NCBI GenBank assembly: GCA_028293125.1
Contig: JAQGPJ010000105.1
Coordinates: forward strand, 62,001-126,000
Source of the DNA: Verrucomicrobiales bacterium
Lineage (GTDB): Bacteria; Verrucomicrobiota; Verrucomicrobiia; Verrucomicrobiales; V1-33
Reading direction: 5' to 3'
DNA: 64,000 nt
The translations under genes and the position numbers were made by a program. A model generated the notes under the pieces. It was given only the letters and a program-made list of their open reading frames with translations. It did not search any database and was not told where the DNA came from. This document shows, one piece after another, positions 35,582 through 44,060 of the stretch (within the stretch, counting starts at the first letter, position 1; each line of letters begins with the position of its first letter).

Positions 35582-36013
35582 TTATTCCGGAGTGACCGGC
35601 TCAATGAAGTAATGCTGCTTGTGGCCGCCATGGGCCAGTTCGGCGGCCCGCTGCTCCGCCTTTTCCTCTGAATCAAAATACCCGATCAGAAAACGGGCTC
35701 CATTGTCGTCCTCGCGGAACAGGGCATAGCGGAGGTCCTGCCCCTGCTGCCCTTCCCCGCGGGAAGTGAAACCGGAAACCGGCACCTGCGGAACCGCCGC
35801 CCACCAGCCCAGGCTGTCGTGGCCCCAATGCACTCCCAGACCAGCGGCCACCGTGCGGAGCAGTTCCAGCTCGGAGGCCGCCTCCCCGCCATCCAGCAGA
35901 GAGCCCTCCGTCAACGCGCCGCCCGGAGTCCTGCCCTGAACCGGCAGCACAGCGACCCGGCATCCCGGACCGCCGGGTGAGCCCAATCTGTGAAAAGGTC
36001 CATAGGTGCTCAT
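35582..36013 (-). CDS. Hypothetical protein, unknown function
   Basis: The 143-residue product has no signal peptide or membrane helix. Its C-terminal half (QDLRYALFREDDNGARFLI, GYFDSEEKAEQRAAELAHG, HKQHYFIEPV) looks like a small alpha/beta domain with a helix after GYFDSEEKA, reminiscent of short domains that pair with membrane proteins. I recognise no family. The stop is 30 bases from that of the small membrane-protein gene (convergent). The start at ATG 36013 is the first good one. Confidence 0.5.
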   Translation of the reverse strand: MSTYGPFHRLGSPGGPGCRVAVLPVQGRTPGGALTEGSLLDGGEAASELELLRTVAAGLGVHWGHDSLGWWAAVPQVPVSGFTSRGEGQQGQDLRYALFREDDNGARFLIGYFDSEEKAEQRAAELAHGGHKQHYFIEPVTPE

Positions 36014-36116
36014 TGAAATGGGGACTGATGTGGCAGGGAACCCGGCCAGCCCACCGGCCCGGCTCGGATATCGCCACAGCCATAGTCCAAAATGAATCTT
36101 GCGAAAGCGGTTCCTC

Positions 36117-36896
36117 TCACCGCGGCATCATAATCTGCTCGGAGTCGAGTCCGGTCAGGGTCTTGATTCCTTTGAAAAGCCGGAACAGGGCATAACCCAT
36201 CATGACCAGGGAGGGCACCCCGACGATCAGGTACCCCCAGCCGGTCTGCCGCCCAATGGCGGCGGTGAAGGCTGCGGAGCCAGGCTCCTTGTCCGCCAGG
36301 AAATACATGGCCAGAAAATAGTTCAGCACCGCGCTCAGCAGCATGGAGAAGGTCAGCAGCAGGGTGCTGGTCCACAGCAGACGCTCAAAACCCGCCCGCT
36401 GATTGCCGGTTTCGATAGCCTTTTCGATCTTCGGCACATCCATGATATCCGGATTCAGCAGCAGTGATTTGACCAAGGGCTTTTTGGTTTTGTGGGAAAA
36501 AAAGATCAGCGCCGCCAGAATCAGAGGCACCGCCGCCTCCTTCCACGCGAACACCACGGCGCTCATGGTCATCAGACCCAGACCCCCGGTGAGCAGCACA
36601 CTCACGAACCCAATCAGGGAGAACAGATTCCACTTCCGGCGCTGCTGATAATCGTAAATCTGATAACCGATGGGAAAAAGCATGGCCACCACCAGCGCCA
36701 TCTTAGGGCCCAGTGCCAGAAAGCCCTCGGTCTTGCTGAGGTTGCTGAGAATCACCACCGGAATCAGCACGTTCAGCAACAGATTCATGAGGGGATTCTC
36801 CTGCTTGGCGGCAGGCTTGACCGCCGTCGGAATGGATGCCGGCGGGGTATTGGTGGCAGGGGTGACGATGGCGGCTGACGGCTCTTCGGAGGACAT
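36117..36896 (-). CDS. VC0807-like integral membrane protein
   Basis: The 259-residue product has a Pro/Ala-rich cytoplasmic start and six or so membrane helices: NLLLNVLIPVVILSNLSK, LGPKMALVVAMLFPIGYQIYD, LFSLIGFVSVLLTGGLGLMT, KEAAVPLILAALIFF, LLWTSTLLLTFSMLLSAVL and YLIVGVPSLVMMGYALF. The 'RKWNxFSxIGFxxxxLTGGLGL ... KEAAxPL' pattern matches the VC0807 family, whose role is unknown. Start at ATG 36896 rather than an in-frame ATG 27 bases upstream. No obvious partner. Confidence 0.72.
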   Translation of the reverse strand: MSSEEPSAAIVTPATNTPPASIPTAVKPAAKQENPLMNLLLNVLIPVVILSNLSKTEGFLALGPKMALVVAMLFPIGYQIYDYQQRRKWNLFSLIGFVSVLLTGGLGLMTMSAVVFAWKEAAVPLILAALIFFSHKTKKPLVKSLLLNPDIMDVPKIEKAIETGNQRAGFERLLWTSTLLLTFSMLLSAVLNYFLAMYFLADKEPGSAAFTAAIGRQTGWGYLIVGVPSLVMMGYALFRLFKGIKTLTGLDSEQIMMPR

Positions 36897-37049
36897 GATG
36901 GCGGGTTGTCGCGGAATGGGCAAAAGGGGGAGGTCCGCAATCCTGACGGAAACGGGCGGACCGGCTGCTTTTTAGGCGAAAGCGGAGGTTTTGACAAATG
37001 AACTTCCAAACCGTCGGGGAAGCGGCTTCGGCCCATAGCCCCGCCTGGA

Positions 37050-37099
37050 AAAAACAAAAAGTGGAACCAGCGGGCTCTGCCGCCGGTTCCACCCCTTTT
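37050..37099. terminator. Bidirectional-type terminator after the DUF4870 gene
   Basis: GTGGAACC (37061-37068), A, GCGG pairs with CCGC, C, GGTTCCAC (37085-37092). An A-run lies on the left (37050-37060) and CCCCTTTT on the right. For the leftward DUF4870 transcript the A-run becomes the U-run, so it is a good intrinsic terminator. Confidence 0.78.
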
Positions 37100-37169
37100 G
37101 TGTGGCCGGGTTTCAGGCTGGAGATTCGGTGACAGCCGGAGACTGCCACCAGGAGCCGCTGCTGTCAGA

Positions 37170-37571
37170 TCATTTGATGAGACGGAGCGCGAAAGGATAG
37201 CGGTAGTATTTTCCATCCAAGGCTCCCAGCGCCGCCAGAAGGGTCAAAATACCAGCGGCGATGCTGACAACCGGCATCAGCAGCGCGCCGATGACGACAA
37301 AAGCCAGAATGATACAGACCATCACCGCCAGAATCACCGTGATCTGGAAATTAAGCGCCTCCTTGCCATGATGCTCCAGAAAAGCCGTGCCGTCCCGGCG
37401 GAGATACCAGACAATAAGCGGCCCTACCACAAACATCAGATGGCAAATCATCGCCTTGATTTTGGTCTCGATGGTCACCGTGGTGTCCACCGGCACCGGA
37501 TCCGTTCCGGGAGGAGTATAGGGGTTCTCGGGAGGAACAGGCGGAATGCCGGAAGTGTAAGGATCGCTCAT
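37170..37571 (-). CDS. DUF4870 (Tic20-like) membrane protein
   Basis: The 133-residue protein has a Pro-rich start, then TKIKAMICHLMFVVGPLIVWYLRRDGTAFLEHHGKEALNFQI in order (seen as ICHLMFVVGPLIVWYL and FLEHHGKEALNFQITVILAV). The H-x-KEALNFQI-x motif and three to four membrane helices are diagnostic of DUF4870, whose function is unknown. It ends at a clear terminator and is preceded by a small cupin gene on the same strand. Confidence 0.88.
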   Translation of the reverse strand: MSDPYTSGIPPVPPENPYTPPGTDPVPVDTTVTIETKIKAMICHLMFVVGPLIVWYLRRDGTAFLEHHGKEALNFQITVILAVMVCIILAFVVIGALLMPVVSIAAGILTLLAALGALDGKYYRYPFALRLIK

Positions 37572-37641
37572 AATGGTTCAGCTGTTGGGGAGTGTGCGGA
37601 TACCGCCCAGAATACCTTTGAACCGGTGGAAGGAACTTTAA

Positions 37642-38001
37642 CTATTCGAAAAACGTATCGTCATGCGAATAAGGCGGGGCGCAGCAGCATAGGAACCGCA
37701 GAGGCGTGCCGGAGGTGGCGGTGATCTGATGCCAGGCGCCGGCGGGGATCAGGATGGCGTCGCCAAGGGAGACACCGCGGATTTCACCGTCGATCTCCAT
37801 GCTTCCGGTGCCCTCCAGCAGAAAATAAAACTCCTCGGAGAGACGGTGATAGTGCCGCTGGGTGGAGGTGCCGGGCGGCAGGGTGGCCTCGGCCAGGCTT
37901 TGGGACTGCACCGGGGCATTGGTGTGGTCCAGAATGCTGCGGATGGTGGAGCCGTCCGCCGTGGTGAAGGGAGCCTGCGCGGCCAGATTCTGAATGGTCA
38001 T
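37642..38001 (-). CDS. Small cupin-domain protein
   Basis: The 119-residue product is one cupin barrel with both conserved motifs: GTSTQRHYHRLSEEFYFLLEG (read GTSTQRHYHRLSEEFYF), carrying two His and a Glu, and PAGAWHQITATSG with the last His. These side chains would bind one metal ion. I chose ATG 38001 over one 15 bases upstream because family members begin close to the barrel. It lies 96 bases from the helical-repeat gene and may be co-transcribed with it. Substrate unknown. Confidence 0.78.
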   Translation of the reverse strand: MTIQNLAAQAPFTTADGSTIRSILDHTNAPVQSQSLAEATLPPGTSTQRHYHRLSEEFYFLLEGTGSMEIDGEIRGVSLGDAILIPAGAWHQITATSGTPLRFLCCCAPPYSHDDTFFE

Positions 38002-38096
38002 GGTTATGCCCGGCAATCACGCCGTCGGAGCGGATACCGGCAAGGAGTTTCTGAACGCCTGCCGGGGGGAGACAAATCGGGGGCGGGTGCCGGGTG

Positions 38097-39422
38097 TCAT
38101 TGAAGTTCCGCACCGACCGATGACAGCCCCTTTTCCTGAAAATAGGCGGCAGCCTGCTCCGGTGCCTTGGCTGTCCAATCGCGGTAAAGCTCCCCCAGCA
38201 CCGCTGTCCGGCGCGCGGGATCGGTGATGGTCATGGCCCAGTCCACGGCACTGGGCGGCTCCTTTCCGGCCACCTGGGAGGCGAAATCGGCCACAGCTGC
38301 ATCGTGGTCGGCGGAGGGCGGCTGATTCCGCAGCCAGTTGCCGGCGGCATTGAAATCCGCCTGCGTCCAAGCCTGCATCAGCTGGCTGATGGCTGGCTTC
38401 CGGTCCGTGCCGCGCAGATTTTTCAGCAGCCACTCCGCCTGGGCCGGCGTGCCGGCATCAATGCGGGCGGTGGCGGCGGCGGCGGCGAAACGGTTGAACT
38501 GATCCGCCGGCAGGGAAGCTCCGGTCTCCACCAGCAGTTCCACCGCCTCTTTGGGCGAGGCTTCGCGGCCCACCTGACCGAGAAACCGCCCCACCGTGTC
38601 CGGAGGCAGACCGGGCACTGCGGCCAGTTTTCCCAGGAAAGCCTGACGCTGTGCCGGAGTGGTGAGGAGCCTGGTGGTCTCCGCAATCAGATCTCCCAGA
38701 TTGGCGGAAGGCAGACTGGCCATTCGGTCCACGGCGGCTCCTGCAGGATCGGCGGCGATCAACGCCGGCAGAACGATCAGCCGCAGCTGCTCCGCGCTCA
38801 CATGGGAGGGCAGTTTGCCCCCCTTCTCCGCGGCGTCCAGCCATTTGGAGGCGGCAGAGGCATCCATTTTCGACCAGCTGCGCACGGCTGTCTCCAGCGT
38901 GCCCGGCCGGGCCTTGTTCTCCAGCGCATAGGCGGCGGCGGCAGGCGGGTCGGATTTGGCCAAAAGCTGCATAATGGCGGAGGTCACCTGTTCCCGGCCA
39001 TCGGTGGAGAACTGGATGGAGGGCAGGCGCTCCATGATGGCTTTCAGCTCCTCCGCGGGAGTGGCGGCCAGCCGACTGAAAAGTGCGGTGATTTTCACTC
39101 TCATGTGCTCCCTGGGGCCGCCGGGAGGCAGGCTGGTCTCCATCTGGTTGATTTCCCCGACAAGGCCCTCAAATTCGGGCACCTCCAGCGGTTTTCCGGC
39201 TGGCTCCGGGGCTTCAGGGCCGGCGGGGGCCTTTTTTCCATCACGCGGCGTGTCAGGCGCGGCAGGGTCTGCGCGGATGATGTCCAGCCGGGCACGGGCT
39301 TCGGTGATCCGCGAATTCAGCTGGACTTCGCGGGTGTTCAATTGTGATTGCTGGTGCCACAGCCAGAGACTGGCCAGACAGGTGGCGGCAATGAGGAAAA
39401 GGCGGAAGCGGTGGCGTTTCAT
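38097..39422 (-). CDS. Single-helix membrane protein with alpha-helical repeats (sigma-fusion neighbour)
   Basis: The 441-residue product begins with a membrane helix (FRLFLIAATCLASLWLW), a Pro/Ala linker, then ~330 residues of helical repeats with recurring phrases such as WSKMDASAASKWLDAAEKG, AWTQADFNAAGNWLRNQPP and DWAMTITDPARRTAVLGELY. The 'AAxxWLxxxP ... AWAxxxxDPxxR' rhythm is like helical repeats encoded with ECF sigma factors in Verrucomicrobiota. The same type of repeat forms the C-terminal half of the sigma fusion immediately upstream (76 bases), so both probably work in one envelope system. No enzyme motif is visible. Confidence 0.75.
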   Translation of the reverse strand: MKRHRFRLFLIAATCLASLWLWHQQSQLNTREVQLNSRITEARARLDIIRADPAAPDTPRDGKKAPAGPEAPEPAGKPLEVPEFEGLVGEINQMETSLPPGGPREHMRVKITALFSRLAATPAEELKAIMERLPSIQFSTDGREQVTSAIMQLLAKSDPPAAAAYALENKARPGTLETAVRSWSKMDASAASKWLDAAEKGGKLPSHVSAEQLRLIVLPALIAADPAGAAVDRMASLPSANLGDLIAETTRLLTTPAQRQAFLGKLAAVPGLPPDTVGRFLGQVGREASPKEAVELLVETGASLPADQFNRFAAAAATARIDAGTPAQAEWLLKNLRGTDRKPAISQLMQAWTQADFNAAGNWLRNQPPSADHDAAVADFASQVAGKEPPSAVDWAMTITDPARRTAVLGELYRDWTAKAPEQAAAYFQEKGLSSVGAELQ

Positions 39423-39497
39423 AACAGATCGGGAGCACCCTGGTTGGCGGCGGATGGGAAAACCGGGAAGGAATGGGAGGGCGGCAGACTTTTCTTT

Positions 39498-41561
39498 TCA
39501 GTGGGCCTCCAGCGCGGCATCCAGTTCCGCGGCGGAGACCCCAGCTGACAGCGCCGCGGTGCGGGCCTCGGCGCGGTGGCCCTGCTGTATCTCACGGAGG
39601 GTGCGGGAGCGCTCCGCGGGATCGGTCAGGCGCTCCAGATAATCCACCGCGATGTCCATGGTGCTGGTGCGGTGGGCGGCGTTGCGGATGAAGGCCCCCA
39701 GAAAGGCGTCGGACGCCCCGCCCGCCAGTTCCGCATCCACCTTCGCCCGGACGCCGGCGTGGTTGGTGAAGGTGGCCTCCCCCAGGAAATACCCCAATGC
39801 CTTGTCCCGCTGATCCGCCGGTGTCTGCGCCCGCAGCCAGTCCAGGCGGGCACCCACATCCACATCCTTGGTGCTGCGCAGAGGCTCCACGGCTGCAGCC
39901 ACCAGCAGGCGGCGCGCATCCTCCGCCGGCAGGCCGGCTTGGCTGATAAAGGCGGCGGTCCCGTCCAGATCCGTGCCGGACAAGGTCAGGGTCGCCCCCA
40001 TCAGGGCATCCACGCGGGCTCCGGGGTCCTGAATGCCGGAGGCCAGCCGCAGGATATCCGCTTGGTCCGCGGCGCTTTTGTTGAAGGTGCCGAACCGCCG
40101 CAGGGCGATTCCCTTGCCGGCATCGTCCAGGGTTTCCAGAAACTCCAGCCCCGACTGGCGGCTGCCGCCCCACATGAGGCCGGTGAACAGCCCGGAGGCC
40201 ATCCAGCCATCCAGATCGGAATCGCCCAGCCCCCGGTTTTGGAAAGCATCGGATTTCAGCTGCTCCGCGTACCAGGCGCGGGCCGCCGCCGGATCCTTCC
40301 TGGCCCACTCGCGCAGGGCGTTTGGCAGGGGGTTCATCCACAGCAGGGTGGCCTCGTTGCCGGACAGCCCGGCCACCACCCTCATGCCGGTGGAGGTGGC
40401 CAGCGCGGGGTCCTTGTCCGCCAGCTGGGACAAAAGCCGGTCATAAACCAGCCGGCGCTGATTGGGAGGCAGATCCATAACCTCCGCTGCCGCCAGCAGG
40501 GCGTCGAGGGATTTGGCGTCCATGGCCGCCAGCTGGGCGCGGATTTTCAGAATTGGCAGCGGATCGGCGTTCTGCCCCTCGGCCATCAGCCGGGCCAGTT
40601 CCCGCAGATCGAACCCTGTTTCCGCTTCCTTTCCATCGCCGCCGTCTCCGGTTTTTCCCGGCACGGCCAGGACCGGGCTCCCGGCCGATCCGGGCTCCAC
40701 CCCGGCTTTGGAGTCAGCGGCCTTTTGCAGAGCCGAGGCGGCAGTCTCCAATGCGGCCATCCGGGATTCCGCCCGGAGCACAGCGGCGGATTGAAAGCCC
40801 AGCGGCACCAGCAAGGCGGCGGCCAGGGCGGCGGTGAGGGAAAGCTGTTTGATGTTCATGGTGTTCAGGGTGTTAAGCGTGAGGGTTTTCCAGGACAGGG
40901 AGCCGGCGGCGGCCAGCGGTGCCGCCGCCAGCGAGGCGGTCACCGTGGCGGAGGCGGTCTGAGTGAGGGCGGAGCCCAAGCCGGCGCTCAGCACGGCCAG
41001 CGGCACCACTACCCCCCGCCGGGCCAGGCGGTTCCGCAGACGCTGCAGTGCCCGTGATCCCCGTTGGCGCCAGGCGGCGGATTGACCGCCCAGCCGCCGG
41101 GCCATCTCCTCGAAACTCCAGCCTTCAAAATACTTCAGCAGCACCACTTGGCGGTCGGATTCCGGGAGCTCATTCAGAGCCTCGTCCAAGCAGGGCGCAA
41201 CCTGCTCCCAAACCTCCGGGAGGCTGGTGTCGCCCGGTTCGCGGGTCAGGTCGTGGCGGTGTTTCATCAGGCGATCCTCATGACGGCGTTCACGGCGGCG
41301 GAGCTTGGCGGCCTCAAAGCAGACCGTGCGGTGCAGCCAGGCGGAAAGGGACGGTCCGGACTGGAGAAGGAAGCCGGCCTTGCGGGCCAGAATCGCCAGG
41401 GCATTCTGTGCCGCCTCCTCGGCCAGGTCCGCCTGGCCGGTCTGCCGCAGCGCCGCATGATACAGCAGCCCCGCGTAGCGCCGCGCGAGCGTGGCGAAGG
41501 CCTCCTGCGATCCTCCACGGGAGAAAGCCTGGAGCAGTTGGGCGTCATCGGATTCCGTCAT
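39498..41561 (-). CDS. ECF-type sigma factor fused to membrane helices and a helical-repeat domain
   Basis: Residues 1-182 are an ECF sigma factor: region 2 (LLQAFSRGGSQEAFATLARRY, DLAEEAAQNALAILARKA) and region 4 (LPESDRQVVLLKYFEGWSFEEMARRLG, RALQRLRNRLARRG). From 183 there is a hydrophobic stretch, then a membrane helix at ~239-258 (LSLTAALAAALLVPLGFQ), then ~430 residues of extracytoplasmic helical repeats with WLxAQTP-type phrases. A sigma factor tied to the membrane must be released or act in place, so the outer repeats are likely the sensor. I start at ATG 41561 because the sigma domain begins there; an internal ATG at 40859 (NTMNIKQL) could start a repeat-only protein. Confidence 0.8.
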   Translation of the reverse strand: MTESDDAQLLQAFSRGGSQEAFATLARRYAGLLYHAALRQTGQADLAEEAAQNALAILARKAGFLLQSGPSLSAWLHRTVCFEAAKLRRRERRHEDRLMKHRHDLTREPGDTSLPEVWEQVAPCLDEALNELPESDRQVVLLKYFEGWSFEEMARRLGGQSAAWRQRGSRALQRLRNRLARRGVVVPLAVLSAGLGSALTQTASATVTASLAAAPLAAAGSLSWKTLTLNTLNTMNIKQLSLTAALAAALLVPLGFQSAAVLRAESRMAALETAASALQKAADSKAGVEPGSAGSPVLAVPGKTGDGGDGKEAETGFDLRELARLMAEGQNADPLPILKIRAQLAAMDAKSLDALLAAAEVMDLPPNQRRLVYDRLLSQLADKDPALATSTGMRVVAGLSGNEATLLWMNPLPNALREWARKDPAAARAWYAEQLKSDAFQNRGLGDSDLDGWMASGLFTGLMWGGSRQSGLEFLETLDDAGKGIALRRFGTFNKSAADQADILRLASGIQDPGARVDALMGATLTLSGTDLDGTAAFISQAGLPAEDARRLLVAAAVEPLRSTKDVDVGARLDWLRAQTPADQRDKALGYFLGEATFTNHAGVRAKVDAELAGGASDAFLGAFIRNAAHRTSTMDIAVDYLERLTDPAERSRTLREIQQGHRAEARTAALSAGVSAAELDAALEAH

Positions 41562-41778
41562 CACAACAGATAAACCCCCGCCTGATGGTGGTGTGTGACA
41601 GATGCGGGTGAAAATTAAGGTAAAAAGATTCCCGGCTCTGCCGCTCCCTTCCCTGTCCACTCCGGTTTTGTCCCGTCCCGGGACCCCCTGGATGCCAAGG
41701 ACGGAGAGCCGGCAGCCTTTTCCGGACCGCCGGAGCCATCATCCGGTCCCGCCGCAACCTCATCCCATCACCACCGCC

Positions 41779-43296
41779 ATGAATGCCTTCCTGCCCCGCC
41801 GACGTTTTCTGCAATCCCTCGCCGGCACCGGAGCGTTGGCCGGCGTGGGCGGTCTGCCGGTTTTCACTGGAGGCCTGCCCACCATTGGAGCGGAAGAGGT
41901 CAAGGTGAATCCCGCCAGCGTGCGGTTCTCCGCGGATATCGAGCCCCTCGTGCGCCTGCTGGAGGACACGCCGCGCGACCGGCTGCTGGAGGAGATGGGT
42001 GCCCGCATTCAAAAAGGAACCGCCACCTACCGCGAAGTCCTGAGCGCCCTGTTGCTGGCAGGCATCCGGAACATCCAGCCCCGGCCCGTGGGTTTTAAAT
42101 TCCACGCCGTGCTGGTCGTGCACTCCGCCCATATGGCCAGTTTGAACTCCCCGGACAGCGACCGCTGGCTGCCGCTGTTCTGGGCGCTGGATCAGTTCAA
42201 GTCCTCGCAGGCCCGCGATGTGGCGGAGGGCGACTGGACGATGGGCGTGGTCGATGAAAAAGCCGTGCCGGACGCCGCCAAAGCCCGCCAGGCGTTCACG
42301 GAGGCCATGGATCAATGGGATGCCCCCCGCGTGGATGCGGCGGTGGCCGGGCTAGCCCGCGCCGCCGGAGCGCAGGAGGTTTTTGACTGGTTCTGCCGCT
42401 ATGGCGCGCGGGACTTCCGCGACATCGGCCACAAGGCTATTTACGTGGCCAACAGCTGGCGGGCGCTCCAGACCATCGGCTGGCAGCATGCCGAGCCTGT
42501 CCTGCGCTCCCTCGGCTACGCGCTGCTGGAGCACGAGCAAGGCAATCCCGCCACCCGCGACGCCGAGCAGGACCGTCCCGGCCGCCGCAACGATCCCCTG
42601 ACAGAAAAGATCCGTCCCGACTGGTCCACCGGTCTCATCAGCACTGAATCCCGCGCCGAGATGCTGTCCGTGCTGCGCTCCGGCAACTGGGAGCAGGCGG
42701 CGGACAAGGTGGTGGAGCTGCTGAACCGCGGCACCCATCCGCAGTCGCTTTGGGACGCCTTTTTTCAGAGCGCCTCGGAGATGCTGATGCGCAAGGCCGG
42801 CATCCTGTCCCTGCACGCCGGCACCACCACCAATGCCCTGCACTACGCCTGGGAGAACTGCCAGAACGACCGCACGCGGCGCTTTCTTATGCTTCAGAAC
42901 GCCTCCTTCCTCACCATGTTCCGGGACATCGCCGGCACCCAGGAAGGAGTGAAGGTGGATGAATTCGAGCCCGCCGCCGCCGGCTTCCCCTTGGAGGAGG
43001 TGTTTGCCAGCATCAGCTCCAACCGCCTTCAGGCCGCCGGCCAGTCCCTGGCCTGGCTGAAGGGCGGCGGGGACGTGAAATCCTTTATCGCCGCCGCCCA
43101 GCGTCTGATTTACCTGAAGGGCACTGACTCCCACGACTACAAGTTCAGCTCCGCGGTTTTTGAGGACTACCACCACCTGTCCCCGGACATCCGCGACCGC
43201 TTCCTGGCATCCAGTGTCTTCTGGCTTAAAGGTTCCGCAGAGCAGGACAATCCCTTGGTGACCCGCACGCGGGAAGCGCTCCGCTCCAAAGCCTGA
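41779..43296 (+). CDS. Tat-exported protein of unknown function
   Basis: The 505-residue product begins MNAFLPRRRFLQSLAGTGALAGVGG, a twin-arginine signal (RRRFLQ). The mature part is largely helical with conserved-looking phrases: VGFKFHAVLVVHSAHMASL, HKAIYVANSWRALQTIGW and LHYAWENCQNDRTRRFLMLQNA. Several His residues in these segments suggest a metal site, in keeping with Tat export of a folded, cofactor-bearing protein. I recognise no named family. Start at ATG 41779, since the signal begins there. It is divergent from the sigma-fusion gene (217-base gap). Confidence 0.75.
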   Translation: MNAFLPRRRFLQSLAGTGALAGVGGLPVFTGGLPTIGAEEVKVNPASVRFSADIEPLVRLLEDTPRDRLLEEMGARIQKGTATYREVLSALLLAGIRNIQPRPVGFKFHAVLVVHSAHMASLNSPDSDRWLPLFWALDQFKSSQARDVAEGDWTMGVVDEKAVPDAAKARQAFTEAMDQWDAPRVDAAVAGLARAAGAQEVFDWFCRYGARDFRDIGHKAIYVANSWRALQTIGWQHAEPVLRSLGYALLEHEQGNPATRDAEQDRPGRRNDPLTEKIRPDWSTGLISTESRAEMLSVLRSGNWEQAADKVVELLNRGTHPQSLWDAFFQSASEMLMRKAGILSLHAGTTTNALHYAWENCQNDRTRRFLMLQNASFLTMFRDIAGTQEGVKVDEFEPAAAGFPLEEVFASISSNRLQAAGQSLAWLKGGGDVKSFIAAAQRLIYLKGTDSHDYKFSSAVFEDYHHLSPDIRDRFLASSVFWLKGSAEQDNPLVTRTREALRSKA

Positions 43297-43312
43297 TCAC
43301 CGGCATCGGCGC

Positions 43313-43330
43313 GTCCATTCGGTCCACTCA
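43313..43330. repeat. Two nonamers of the GTCCAnnnn type at a convergent gene end
   Basis: GTCCATTCG and GTCCACTCA stand in tandem, followed by a degenerate third unit GTCCAGCAA (43331-43339) that codes the last residues of yceH. The set matches the four units at 25298-25333 in motif and period. Confidence 0.65.
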
Positions 43331-44005
43331 GTCCAGCAACCTCTTAAGCCGGTCCACAATCTCCCGCAGGCTGGCGGTCTCCTGCTTCAGCGCTGCGATC
43401 TCCGCCTCCATGGCGGCCTTCCAATCCGGAGAGGGCAGGATTTCCCTGGCTGCGGGAGCTGCAGGCTCCGGCACCTCCGTGGAAATCCCGGAGACCGGGC
43501 CGCAGAGCAGATGGGCCACCGCCTTCACCCGCCGTCCGGCTCCCGGCGGCAGGATGGTCACCATCGGACCGGTGCCGTAGTCCGCCAGGCGCTGCACCGC
43601 AGCCTCGACATCCGCCAGATCCGCCATCGGATGCAGGCGCTCCGTGCGCGTGCGCAGCTCTCCCGGGGTTTGAATGTTCCGTACCAGCAGTTCGCAGAGG
43701 ACCGCCTTCATAGGGTCATCCAGACTACCGTAAACCTGGTCCAGAGTATGCCGGTACTTGGGCACTCTGGAGCCCGCCATGTGAATCATGACCGCCATCC
43801 GCCGCCGGCGCAGGCTGTCCAGCGCGGCCTCCACCGTGCGTTCGTCCCAAGCGGTCACCGGGTCGCGGTTGCTGCGCTGGTTGCAGGCCGCGCAGAGGCT
43901 GTTGAGGGTCATCGGATAATACTCCGGCGTGGTGGTTTCCTTCTCCATCAGGCAGCCCAGCACGCGGGCTTCCTCAGGGGACAGCAGGGAGGGATCGTCT
44001 TCCAT
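43328..44005 (-). CDS. yceH: YceH/DUF480 family winged-helix protein
   Basis: The 225-residue protein shows the DUF480 core: SLLSPEEARVLGCLMEKETTTPEYYPMTLNSL (seen as LSPEEARVLGCLMEKE and TTPEYYPMTLNSL), AACNQRSNRDPV, and VRNIQTPGELRTRTERLHP. The fold is two winged helices; function is unknown, though it is widely conserved. The C-terminus is a coiled coil (EAEIAALKQETASLREIVDRLKR). The stop codon lies inside the nonamer repeat. Confidence 0.9.
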   Translation of the reverse strand: MEDDPSLLSPEEARVLGCLMEKETTTPEYYPMTLNSLCAACNQRSNRDPVTAWDERTVEAALDSLRRRRMAVMIHMAGSRVPKYRHTLDQVYGSLDDPMKAVLCELLVRNIQTPGELRTRTERLHPMADLADVEAAVQRLADYGTGPMVTILPPGAGRRVKAVAHLLCGPVSGISTEVPEPAAPAAREILPSPDWKAAMEAEIAALKQETASLREIVDRLKRLLD

Positions 44006-44060
44006 TTTTCCTGGCGGGTAATCGGGGGCTCCGGGAAACCGGCGGCGGCCGGCTTGCCTG

